From Chromatiales bacterium (lineage in GTDB: Bacteria; Pseudomonadota; Gammaproteobacteria; Steroidobacterales; GCA-2729495), in the NCBI GenBank assembly GCA_002729875.1, contig PBZD01000072.1, positions 1 to 38,332 of the forward strand: DNA of 38,332 nucleotides, read 5' to 3'. The notes under the pieces are model-generated. The model saw only the letters and a list, made by a program, of their open reading frames with translations, had not been told where the DNA came from and made no database searches. Each line of letters begins with the position of its first letter. The stretch's first letter is position 1. The position numbers and the translations under genes are program-made. Below, one piece after another: positions 1-7,905 of the stretch.

Positions 1-39
1 AGCGGATACCTGGTGAGTGAACTGGTTAAGCGACAGTAA
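1..39 (+). CDS. possible 3' end of an upstream gene
   Basis: The first 12 codons of the window read open and end at a TAA (37-39), giving the tail SGYLVSELVKRQ. This may be the C-terminus of a gene that begins before the window. It is too short to assign to a family. The stretch from 40 to 140 holds only a 19-codon ATG frame (62-121) with no recognisable product, so I treat it as the leader of nagZ. Confidence 0.3.
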   Translation, partial: SGYLVSELVKRQ

Positions 40-140
40 ACACGGGCATAATCATCCGCATATGGCAGAAACATTCAACCGGGACCTGTGCATTGATGCT
101 GCCCGGACAGTGACCCAATGAGTATGGGGGAGCATTCGCC

Positions 141-1187
141 ATGACTCTCGGACCATTGATGATCGACGTTGAAGGGCTGCAACTGACTGCTGCCGAGACG
201 GATAAATTGCGGGATCCGCGAATAGGCGGTGTGATTCTGTTCAGCCGCAATTTTTCCTCTATCGAACAAGTTAAGGAGTTGACCCGTTCGATCCACTGTG
301 TGCGTTCGCCGGGCCTGCTGATTGCTGCCGATCAGGAAGGTGGGCGAGTGCAACGTTTTCGAGATGGGTTTGTCGAATTACCGCCGGCACATTTGCTCGG
401 ACATCAATATGACCTCGATGCTCAGTTGGCCAGGCAACTGGCCACTGCCTGCGGTTGGATCATGGCTGCGGAATTGCTTGATATCGGCGTTGACATCAGT
501 TTTGCACCGGTTGTGGATCTTGACCTGGGGCTGAGTGAAGTTATTGGTGACCGTGCATTTCACCGTGATCCCAAGGTGGTTGCGTCACTGGCGATGGCAT
601 TCATGCAAGGTATGCGCGACGCTGGCATGATGGCTGTGGCCAAGCATTTTCCCGGCCATGGTGGCGTTGTAGCAGATTCGCATCTTGAGTTGCCCGAGGA
701 TCACCGTGACTACAATCAACTAACAGACGATTTGCTACCTTATAGTCGTCTGATTGCCAACGGTTTGCATGGAATTATGATGGCGCACGTTCGTTACCCG
801 GCCATAGACCGGCGGATCGCAAGCCTGTCGGCGTATTGGCAAGAAACCGAATTGCGTCGCAAACTCGGTTTTGCCGGCGTGATTTTTTCCGATGACCTGA
901 GCATGTCGGCCCTGGAACTGGTCGGGGATATCACCGATCGAGTGCGGGAGGCGCTTGCGGCTGGTGCCGATATGGCGCTGATCTGTAATGATCCGGATGC
1001 GGTCGAGCAAACCCTGGCCAATATTGGCCCGCTCGACAACCCGGCCAGCCAGGCGCGGCTGGTCTCATTACGTCCTCATCCCGGGTCATGGCAGGGTGAG
1101 GATTTGCGCCAGACAAGTAAGTGGCTACGTGCGGTTGCACAGATTGCCGAGGCACATGAACCACCGCCCTTCACGCTGGATGGTTAG
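141..1187 (+). CDS. nagZ: beta-N-acetylhexosaminidase NagZ
   Basis: Glycoside hydrolase family 3 enzyme of the cytoplasm that removes N-acetylglucosamine from the anhydromuropeptides produced by cell-wall turnover. It acts in peptidoglycan recycling, and its product can induce AmpC-type beta-lactamase in bacteria that have the AmpR system. The 348-residue length is usual for NagZ. The family motif KHFPGHG followed by ADSHLELP is present near residue 170, and FSDDLSM near residue 250 carries the expected nucleophile Asp. The ATG at 141 is preceded by a GGGGAG ribosome-binding site at suitable spacing. The downstream hpt start lies inside the end of nagZ, so the two are probably translated from one message. 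Confidence 0.95.
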   Translation: MTLGPLMIDVEGLQLTAAETDKLRDPRIGGVILFSRNFSSIEQVKELTRSIHCVRSPGLLIAADQEGGRVQRFRDGFVELPPAHLLGHQYDLDAQLARQLATACGWIMAAELLDIGVDISFAPVVDLDLGLSEVIGDRAFHRDPKVVASLAMAFMQGMRDAGMMAVAKHFPGHGGVVADSHLELPEDHRDYNQLTDDLLPYSRLIANGLHGIMMAHVRYPAIDRRIASLSAYWQETELRRKLGFAGVIFSDDLSMSALELVGDITDRVREALAAGADMALICNDPDAVEQTLANIGPLDNPASQARLVSLRPHPGSWQGEDLRQTSKWLRAVAQIAEAHEPPPFTLDG

Positions 1188-1725
1188 TCAGATGGCAGGT
1201 TTTCCGCAGGCAACTGTCGTTGCGACCGCAGCGGAGGTTCAGTGTGCCTACGATAAACTTGCCGCAGCGCTGCAAGTGACCGTCGATAGCGATGACTGCG
1301 TCCTGCTTGGCATCATGCTTGGTGGCATGCTGCCGACAGCGCGGCTGGCGGCGATGTTGCATGGCGATTACCGGCTCGATTGCTGCCAGGTCAGTCGCTA
1401 TCGGGGTGCTGAGCAGGGCGGGGCACTGGAATGGCTGCAGCCGCCGCGCACCGAGTTACGTGATCGCACCGTATTGCTCGTCGATGACATTTTTGATGAA
1501 GGGATAACGCTGGATTTTGTCACCCGAAAATGTTTTCAGCTTGGTGCCCGTCATGTTGTTAGCTCGGTGCTGGTGCGTAAAAAACGTGTGCGTGGAGTGA
1601 CCGGGATGCCGCCCGATCATATCGGACTTGAAGTTGCCGATCGCTACGTTTTTGGCTGCGGCATGGATTTTCGTCATCGCTGGCGGCACCTGCCGGATAT
1701 CTGGGCATTGGCAGACGAATCATGA
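1156..1725 (+). CDS. hpt: hypoxanthine-guanine phosphoribosyltransferase
   Basis: Purine salvage enzyme that transfers phosphoribose from PRPP to hypoxanthine or guanine. The PRPP-binding motif VLLVDDIFDEGITL is in the middle of the protein, and VADRYVFGCGMDF near the C-terminus matches the base-binding region of gammaproteobacterial Hpt proteins. I chose the ATG at 1156 (189 residues), which overlaps the nagZ end by 32 bp and has GAGG three bases upstream; ATGs at 1180 and 1192 are alternatives. The stop overlaps the next start as ATGA. In related bacteria this gene sits next to a methylthioinosine/methylthioadenosine phosphorylase gene, and here that neighbour appears decayed. Confidence 0.88.
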   Translation: MNHRPSRWMVSQMAGFPQATVVATAAEVQCAYDKLAAALQVTVDSDDCVLLGIMLGGMLPTARLAAMLHGDYRLDCCQVSRYRGAEQGGALEWLQPPRTELRDRTVLLVDDIFDEGITLDFVTRKCFQLGARHVVSSVLVRKKRVRGVTGMPPDHIGLEVADRYVFGCGMDFRHRWRHLPDIWALADES

Positions 1726-1877
1726 CAAAGATTGCTGTTATCGCCGGTACGGGTTGCGGGCATTTATTCGCGAGCCTCCAATGGAGGGGCTTGCCGGAGG
1801 AAACGCCGTTCGATCAGCGAGTACGCCGGTATTTGATCGAGCAAAGTACCAAACGCGGTATGGCTCAGGTCGAGTAA
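1722..1877 (+). pseudogene. remnant of S-methyl-5'-thioinosine/adenosine phosphorylase gene
   Basis: A 51-codon frame starts with ATGA overlapping the hpt stop. Its N-terminus MTKIAVIAGTG, followed about 12 residues later by LPEETPF, resembles the first 30 residues of proteobacterial MTIP/MTAP phosphorylases, which begin with a hydrophobic strand and a GGTG phosphate loop and then have a P-x-ETP-type segment. A full enzyme is about 240-250 residues. Here the frame stops after 51 codons, and I find no continuation in either other plus frame up to the next gene. The residues after LPEETPF do not look like the family. I infer loss by deletion or frameshift plus drift. A real short peptide of unknown function is the alternative. 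Confidence 0.5.
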
Positions 1878-1903
1878 CTCCTGCGCTTACTGTGAAGAAA
1901 GAG

Positions 1904-1924
1904 GCTGCTGCGTGTGGCAGCAGC
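1904..1924 (+). other. perfect 8-bp hairpin after the decayed gene
   Basis: GCTGCTGC, a five-base loop GTGTG, then GCAGCAGC forms a perfect stem. No T-run follows it, so it is not a typical intrinsic terminator. It may end or stabilise the nagZ-hpt message. The rest of 1878-2078 holds no gene I can support. Confidence 0.4.
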
Positions 1925-2078
1925 GATCCAGCCGTCACAATGCATAACAGCATCGATCCGGTAACGAGTGATTCGCATCACAGACGTGTCAGTCAAATCG
2001 TTTTATATTCACTCGGTCAGACCCTTTTTTCAATTGAATCTAAACTTATAATCTTTGTTAGGAGTAATTAATAAGTTA

Positions 2079-3047
2079 ATGATTAAATTCACGAAATCCA
2101 TTATTGATCAGGTGCTTGATAATAACCCCCTGCCGATCATTATCGTCGCTGCACGTGAACCGGGTTTGCCGGTTGTTTATCTGAATTCTGCGCTGGAGCA
2201 TTTGCTCGCCAGGGATAGCGCTGAAGTTATGGGTATGCCTTTTACGGACATTATGTCTGCAGGTAACCTGCCCGCAAATGCCGACGGGCGCGATGCGGAG
2301 GCGACGCCATACACCGATTGCGAAGATTCGCAGACATGGCGTAGCGGTGACGGGTCAAGCCTGAACCTCAAGGTCAGAATAGCGCCATTGCATGATCGAC
2401 CCGGACAAACCGGTTACTGGATGCTGAGTGTTGTCGATAACGCGCAATCACCTGACGTTACCCGGGCTTGGGAGTCAGCCGCGTTGCGCAGCGAACTTGT
2501 CGATGCCCGGCGGCAGATCGAAAGCCTGCAACGGATTGATTCACTGACCGGGTTGGCGAACCGGGGCGCTTTCGAGGAACTGCTGGAGCGTGATTGGGCA
2601 ATCGCCTGCAGGGAGAAACGGCAGATCGGTATTGTGGTGTTTTCGGTTGATTACCTGGCGGAGTACAGTGATATTTATGGTCGTCATGCGACCGATGCGC
2701 TGTTGCGCAAGGTAGTACATGCTATCAACGGCAGCCTGCGTCGGGCCAGTGACTTCGGGGCACGAATTGCTGAGGATCGGTTTGCGGTACTGATCTGCAA
2801 TCCGGATCAAGGCCATATTGAAACCTGCGTGAAGTCTATTGAAGCGAAGATACGCAATTTGGCGATTCATCATCCGCGTTCTACGGTTTCACGTTTCATC
2901 AGTATTTCCTATGGTCTGGCATCAGAAGTGCCGGTGCGCAAGAAAAAATCTGCAACATTACTTGCTAAGGCAGTGAGTAACCTTGAAGCAGGATTTAAGC
3001 CGACCAGAGTTCTGCAAACTGAAAAGGTGTCACAAGCAGACGATTAA
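2079..3047 (+). CDS. PAS-GGDEF protein with degenerate active site
   Basis: A 322-residue cytoplasmic protein with an N-terminal PAS-like sensor region (about 10-125), a short linker helix and a C-terminal GGDEF domain opening with DSLTGLANRGAFEELL. Active diguanylate cyclases have GGDEF. Here the motif is AEDRF (bases 2769-2783), with the key Glu replaced by Arg and both Gly lost, so c-di-GMP synthesis is unlikely. The inhibitory-site RxxD is kept as RASD at the correct distance before the motif, so it could bind c-di-GMP as a receptor. The first metal-ligand Asp (SVDY) also remains. I chose ATG 2079; GGAG at 2061 lies 14 bases upstream, and an in-frame TTG at 2055 is possible. No predicted membrane segments. 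Confidence 0.85.
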   Translation: MIKFTKSIIDQVLDNNPLPIIIVAAREPGLPVVYLNSALEHLLARDSAEVMGMPFTDIMSAGNLPANADGRDAEATPYTDCEDSQTWRSGDGSSLNLKVRIAPLHDRPGQTGYWMLSVVDNAQSPDVTRAWESAALRSELVDARRQIESLQRIDSLTGLANRGAFEELLERDWAIACREKRQIGIVVFSVDYLAEYSDIYGRHATDALLRKVVHAINGSLRRASDFGARIAEDRFAVLICNPDQGHIETCVKSIEAKIRNLAIHHPRSTVSRFISISYGLASEVPVRKKKSATLLAKAVSNLEAGFKPTRVLQTEKVSQADD

Positions 3048-3056
3048 AGAGTTATT

Positions 3057-3078
3057 GCCTGCGGCAGTCCCTGCAGGC
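3057..3078. terminator. hairpin between convergent genes (weak terminator)
   Basis: GCCTGC pairs with GCAGGC around a ten-base loop in the 64-bp gap between the GGDEF gene and csiV, which converge here. No clear T-run follows on the plus strand. On the minus strand it is followed by AATAACTCTTT. A terminator role is only suggested by position. Confidence 0.3.
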
Positions 3079-3111
3079 GGGAACGCCATTAATCGCAAGA
3101 CCATAACTGGT

Positions 3112-3876
3112 TCAACTGGTTTCCTGGCGCTCGGCTACAGCGGTTTGTAATGCATTGATACGGGTAATGATGCCGAATTGCGGGCTGTCGAAATAGTGCG
3201 TTTCCGATACCCGGATACGTCGTGTCTCGCTGAGCTTGTAAGTGACCTGGGTCTTATTTCCACTGGGTCTGAATAAAAACTGTTGCCCTGTTGACGGGTT
3301 TTCAGTTTTAAGCGTCAGGTTGACATCAAGGTGCAGATAACGCCCCTTATAGAGCGTTACGGTTCCGGTAATGCCGGGATCATCAACAATTGCCGGTGCA
3401 AAGCGCCAGGGTTTTGCATTTTCCGAGTCCGGTGCGTGCTGCACCCAGCCTTTATACGTGATCGGTTGATAGGCATCGACCCGTTCTAGACGTTCATAGA
3501 CCTGGCTCAGGGTGCGTGTGTCATCACGCAGCGGCACAAAGTAGGGGTAAACGGGATCCAGTTCGAGGAGATGGAAGCTTATCGGTGCTCGGCGGAATCG
3601 TTTGTTCCGTGTATTGTCGAGCATGCCAAGTGGTGCCGATGGCATTTGCGGTGGTTGCAGCGGTATTTCCGCAAGCATCAGGTTAAGTGGCGATACCTGA
3701 AAAATGGAAGTTGCGGCAGGTATTTCGGGTGTATTAAGACTTTGATCGGTATGTCGAAATACAATTAATTCGACCTGGTAGCGATCGGGTGGCTTGTGAT
3801 CGTCCTCAGCGCTTGTCAATCCGGCGCCCAGTATCAGTCCGGACAGGCAGGTGATGCGGGTTAGCAGGCTGAGCAT
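3112..3876 (-). CDS. csiV: CsiV family protein
   Basis: A 254-residue exported protein with an N-terminal signal peptide (hydrophobic stretch about 5-23, likely cut after LTSAE or nearby) followed by the YQVELIVFRH strand typical of CsiV. CsiV was described in Pseudomonas and related bacteria as a small periplasmic protein that binds peptidoglycan and is needed for its full remodelling or virulence-related function; the molecular role is not settled. Its place directly after mfd, 21 bp away on the same strand, matches the arrangement I recall from Pseudomonas. GGGAA lies six bases before the ATG. No catalytic motif is visible, so the call rests on the N-terminal motif, length and context. Confidence 0.75.
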   Translation of the reverse strand: MLSLLTRITCLSGLILGAGLTSAEDDHKPPDRYQVELIVFRHTDQSLNTPEIPAATSIFQVSPLNLMLAEIPLQPPQMPSAPLGMLDNTRNKRFRRAPISFHLLELDPVYPYFVPLRDDTRTLSQVYERLERVDAYQPITYKGWVQHAPDSENAKPWRFAPAIVDDPGITGTVTLYKGRYLHLDVNLTLKTENPSTGQQFLFRPSGNKTQVTYKLSETRRIRVSETHYFDSPQFGIITRINALQTAVAERQETS

Positions 3877-3897
3877 GTGATTGTTTCCCGGTGTTAA

Positions 3898-6800
3898 TCA
3901 GTCAGGTGGGGATGAAAGCATATCAATGAGTTGGTCTGCAAATCGGAATCTTTGCTCCGGTTCGGCAAGTTCAGCACTGATTTTCAGTCTTTGTTGCCTG
4001 TCCAGTGTGTATTTGCTCGGTGCTGATTCCAGCATCCGTACCAGTGCGGCCGGATCCACCGTGGTTGCCTGAGTGAATTCGATGAGCCCACCGGACGCGC
4101 CGAGTTCGAGTCGCCGAAGGCCCAGTGGGTTGGCGCGCAATTTGATTTCGGTGGTACGAAACAGGTTTTTGGTGGCTTCCGGCAGCAAACCAAACCGGTC
4201 GATTAGTTCGACCTGTAGCTGCCGGAGTTCATCTGGATTGCAAGCGCTGGCAATTCGCTTGTAGTGCACCAGGCGAAGGTGTACGTCTGGCAGGTAGTCG
4301 TCCGGTAGCAGGGCCGGGACATGCAGGTTAACTTCAGTGCCTGCATTCATATCGTTATCGAGATCGGGCTCAAGCCCGTCGCGCAGGGCCTGTACTGTTT
4401 TTGACAACATCTCGTTGTAGAGTGAGAAGCCAATCTCATGGATCTGACCGCTCTGGCCTTCGCCGAGCAATTCACCGGCGCCACGGATCTCCAGGTCATG
4501 CGTGGCCAGTACGAAGCCGGCGCCAAGGTCTTCGAGTGACTCGATTGCATCAAGGCGTTTCTGGGCGTCTGCCGTCAGGCCTTCTGGCGGCGGAGTCAAC
4601 AGGTAAGCAAATGCCTGGTGATGTGAGCGTCCGACCCGGCCGCGTAGCTGGTGTAACTGGGCGAGGCCGAAACGGTCAGCGCGATTGATGATGATCGTAT
4701 TGGCCGAAGGGACATCCAGTCCGCTCTCGATAATTGCCGTGCAAACGAGGATATGAAATCGCCGATGGTAAAAATCACTCATGATGCGTTCGAGTTCACG
4801 TTCGCGAATCCGGCCATGAGCAAACTCGATTGCACCTTCAGGAACAAGTTCGGCAATTGTTGCCGTTATTTTTTCGATGTCTTCGATGCGATTGTGTACA
4901 AAATAGATCTGACCGCCACGTTTTATTTCCCGCAGGCAGGCTTCACGGATGATGCGTTTATTCCATTGTGTGACGAACGTCTTGATCGACAGCCGGGATT
5001 CGGGGGGAGTGGTTATCAAAGACAGTTCCCGCAGACTACCAAGGGCCATATTCAGCGTGCGTGGAATCGGGGTTGCCGTCAATGTCAGAATGTCGACTTC
5101 CGTTCGCAGTGACTTCAGGCGTTCTTTGTGGCGAACACCGAAGCGGTGTTCTTCATCGATGATGACCAGGCCCAGATTCTTGAAACTTACGGTTCTGGAA
5201 AGCAGGCGGTGCGTGCCGATCACGATATCAACGCGGCCGGCAGCTAATCCTTCGATAATCTCATGACTGGCGGCCTGGTTCTGGAATCGTGACAGAATCT
5301 CAATATTAACCGGCCAGTCGGCAAAGCGATCGGCAAATGTACGGTAATGTTGCTGAGCCAAAAGGGTTGTTGGTACCAGGACTGCAACCTGGCGGCAACT
5401 CGATACGGCAATAAACGTGGCCCGCAGTGCAACCTCGGTTTTACCAAAACCAACGTCGCCACACACCAGCCGATCCATTGGCTCGCTGGTCGTCATATCG
5501 ACCGTAACCTCATCAATTGTGCGGGACTGATCGTCGGTTGGCGTGAATGGGAAGCCGGCGGCAAAACGTTCGTAATCGACCGGGTCGATGCTATAGCTGT
5601 AGCCTTCACGAGCCGCACGCTGAGAATATAAATCGAGCAGTTCAGCGGCGACATCACGAATTTTTTCGGCGGCTTTGCGCTTCGCCCTGACCCATTGATC
5701 GGAGCCGAGCCGGTGTAGCGGCGCATGATCGGGCGCGGCACCGGTATAGCGTGAAATAAGGTGTAAAGATGCAACCGGAACGTGCAGACGGTCCCCGCCG
5801 GCATATTCCAGGGTGACGAATTCGGTCGGCGTCGCGTCGATTGCAAGGTGAGTAAGACCGACATATCGGCCAACGCCATGCTCGCTATGCACAACAGGTG
5901 CGCCGGGATGCAGGTTGGTCAGATCCCTGATTAGCGCTTCGGGATCCTTGATACGTCGCCGGCGGCTGCGGCGTTTTGGTTTTTGCCCGAATAATTCCTG
6001 TTCGGTCAGGATTGTCAGCGAGCCGGTTTGATCGGCAGCATTCAGGGTCACGCCTTTTTCAAGCGGCGCAACGATGATATTGGACGGTAGCTGTGAGACA
6101 AGAAAGTCCGGCCATGATTCGATCGATTGGGTGGTATTTTGCTGGCGCAGTATGTCGGCCAACAGTTCCCGTCGTCCGGCCGATTCGGCAGCAAACAGAA
6201 TCCGCCCGTCGTGCCGGTCGAGAAACTCCAGCAGGCCACGGGTGGATTCCTTGTCTCGCTGGTTGATCAGCATGCCGGAGGGTGCGGATACGGCAAGGTT
6301 GGCAAACGGCAAAGCGTCGTCCTCGTGGGGGATTTCGTGGTCCTCAAGTTGCAGCAACGGATGCGCTTGCAGGCCTGCCGCGTGACGTTCGGGCGTAACG
6401 TACAGTTCTCCGGGTTCGAGAACGGGGTGTTCGGCATCATGGCAGGATTGGCTATGGCGTTCGCAGACCTGTTCCCAGGCATGGCTTAGGGCGGTCTCGA
6501 TGTCAGTGCAGGTGATTATCAGCGCATCAGCCGGCAGGTAATCCCAGAAAGTTGCAGTCTCAGCAAAGAACAGCGGCAGGTAGTTTTCGATCCCGGCGGG
6601 TAGCCGGTGTTCGGTGATTTCACGATAAATAACCGAGCGGGCCGGGTTGCCTTCAAATCTTTGTCGATAGCGGCGTCGAAAAGCACGTACCGAATCTTCG
6701 TCGAGTGGAATTTCCCTGGCTGGAAGTGTGTCGAGTGCCTTGATACGGGTAGTTGATATCTGTGAATCCGGATCAAACTGACGCAGCGATTCGACCTCAT

Positions 6801-7377
6801 CGGCAAAAAAATCGACCCTGATCGGCGTGTCGTATCCGCTTGGAAAGAAATCGATAAGCGAACCACGTACGGCATAATCGCCGTGCTGGGAAACTTGTGA
6901 AACGCGTTGATATCCCGAGTCTTCGAGTTGCCCGCGAAATTGTTCCTGGGTCAAAGACTGGCCGGGTTGCAGCGTAATGCCACGGCTTTGCAGATGTTGA
7001 ATCGGCGGCAAATGCGGCAGCAAAGCTGAAACAGCCGTGATCATTAATGTTCCGGTCTCGGCGGACAGGCGGCGCAGGGCGCTCATGCGTTGTGCGATCA
7101 GGTCCTGGTGTGGGCTGAAAGCATCGTACGGCAGTACCTCGAGGTCAGGAAACAGGTTGATGGCAGGTTGCTCATGGCGAAAAAAATCTATTTCGTGCGC
7201 CAGCGATTCGGCTGCGGCTACACTCCCGGTCAGGATCAGGATGCTGCGGTTGCTACGGGTTGCCAGTTCAGCAATGGCCAGTGCCTTTGCACAGCCGTAG
7301 ACCTTGCCCCAGCGCACACGGTCGCCGGCCTCATCAGGTATTGGCAGACTGTCGTTAACAAGCAAGGGTGAGGGCAT
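3898..7377 (-). CDS. mfd: transcription-repair coupling factor Mfd
   Basis: DNA translocase that displaces RNA polymerase stalled at lesions and recruits UvrA for nucleotide excision repair. At 1159 residues it has the usual full length. The N-terminal UvrB-like module (about 10-350) precedes the RNA-polymerase interaction domain (HSEHGVGRYVGL near 480) and the RecG-like SF2 motor, with Walker A GDVGFGKTEVA near 640, IIDEEHRFGV (motif II) near 735 and the TATPIPRTLNMAL motif III segment. RGRVGRS (motif VI) and the C-terminal TRCF domain follow. Nothing is missing. It is co-directional with csiV, 21 bp upstream of it, and probably shares its transcript. Confidence 0.97.
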   Translation of the reverse strand: MPSPLLVNDSLPIPDEAGDRVRWGKVYGCAKALAIAELATRSNRSILILTGSVAAAESLAHEIDFFRHEQPAINLFPDLEVLPYDAFSPHQDLIAQRMSALRRLSAETGTLMITAVSALLPHLPPIQHLQSRGITLQPGQSLTQEQFRGQLEDSGYQRVSQVSQHGDYAVRGSLIDFFPSGYDTPIRVDFFADEVESLRQFDPDSQISTTRIKALDTLPAREIPLDEDSVRAFRRRYRQRFEGNPARSVIYREITEHRLPAGIENYLPLFFAETATFWDYLPADALIITCTDIETALSHAWEQVCERHSQSCHDAEHPVLEPGELYVTPERHAAGLQAHPLLQLEDHEIPHEDDALPFANLAVSAPSGMLINQRDKESTRGLLEFLDRHDGRILFAAESAGRRELLADILRQQNTTQSIESWPDFLVSQLPSNIIVAPLEKGVTLNAADQTGSLTILTEQELFGQKPKRRSRRRRIKDPEALIRDLTNLHPGAPVVHSEHGVGRYVGLTHLAIDATPTEFVTLEYAGGDRLHVPVASLHLISRYTGAAPDHAPLHRLGSDQWVRAKRKAAEKIRDVAAELLDLYSQRAAREGYSYSIDPVDYERFAAGFPFTPTDDQSRTIDEVTVDMTTSEPMDRLVCGDVGFGKTEVALRATFIAVSSCRQVAVLVPTTLLAQQHYRTFADRFADWPVNIEILSRFQNQAASHEIIEGLAAGRVDIVIGTHRLLSRTVSFKNLGLVIIDEEHRFGVRHKERLKSLRTEVDILTLTATPIPRTLNMALGSLRELSLITTPPESRLSIKTFVTQWNKRIIREACLREIKRGGQIYFVHNRIEDIEKITATIAELVPEGAIEFAHGRIRERELERIMSDFYHRRFHILVCTAIIESGLDVPSANTIIINRADRFGLAQLHQLRGRVGRSHHQAFAYLLTPPPEGLTADAQKRLDAIESLEDLGAGFVLATHDLEIRGAGELLGEGQSGQIHEIGFSLYNEMLSKTVQALRDGLEPDLDNDMNAGTEVNLHVPALLPDDYLPDVHLRLVHYKRIASACNPDELRQLQVELIDRFGLLPEATKNLFRTTEIKLRANPLGLRRLELGASGGLIEFTQATTVDPAALVRMLESAPSKYTLDRQQRLKISAELAEPEQRFRFADQLIDMLSSPPD

Positions 7378-7482
7378 TCGAAGTTTAATTGGTAACCGGC
7401 AGACAGATGGGCGCGAGATTACTCGATACTCGCAGCCGAAACAAAGTCGAACCCGAAGATCAACTGATTAGTAACAGCCTGA

Positions 7483-7767
7483 TCAGTTTTTAACGACGGT
7501 GTGAATCACGCTGCGGTATTCGAAATAGACGATGAATGATGAGTATTCCCAGCGAGAAATTGGTGGGTCGCCGACAGATGCCTGTTTGATAACCGGTTTC
7601 CCCCATTTTGATTCGACCGTATCCATGCTCATGCCGCGATTAGGTCTTACCATCAGCGCCGCGCTGGATTGGTCGATGTTCTCAATGACGAGTGATTCTG
7701 CAAAAGCGGTCGATAACGCACTCAGCGCTATGACCGTAAGAAACGCCAGACATTTCTGCCGAACCAT
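7483..7767 (-). CDS. small exported protein, BamE/SmpA-like fold suspected
   Basis: I do not recognise a named family. The product is 94 residues from the second ATG; the first ATG (7773) lies directly on GGGAG, whereas the second is six bases from it. A signal peptide ends at about STAFA|ES. The mature part has GMSMDTVESKWGKP, then a tryptophan-tyrosine strand pair (RWEYSSFIVYFEY) and VIHTVV at the end. This helix-then-strand order with a 'GMS...V...GxP' opening resembles small BamE/SmpA-type periplasmic proteins common in gammaproteobacteria, but it has no lipobox Cys. It is divergent from lolC and about 105 bp upstream of mfd, and may be its own transcript or lead into mfd-csiV. Confidence 0.6.
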   Translation of the reverse strand: MVRQKCLAFLTVIALSALSTAFAESLVIENIDQSSAALMVRPNRGMSMDTVESKWGKPVIKQASVGDPPISRWEYSSFIVYFEYRSVIHTVVKN

Positions 7768-7905
7768 GACCATCTCCCAATGTATACTCAGCTAATTTTA
7801 ACCTGCCCGAGTATACAGAGAAATGTCACGGTCTATGGACATACCCTTGCAAATGGTGTATCCGTTCTGCGCAGTTGCCAGCGGTGATGTTGGAGGGCAG
7901 CAAAT

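Noticed and set aside
1628-2071. A 147-codon plus frame spanning the end of hpt and the following spacer
   Set aside because: It begins inside hpt in another frame, has no recognisable domain, and the sense of this region is better explained by hpt plus the phosphorylase remnant.
7446-7492. AACTGAT/ATCAGTT inverted repeat with a T-run before the mfd-side gap
   Set aside because: The T-run follows on the plus strand, where no plus gene ends, and on the minus strand no T-run follows; too weak to call a terminator.
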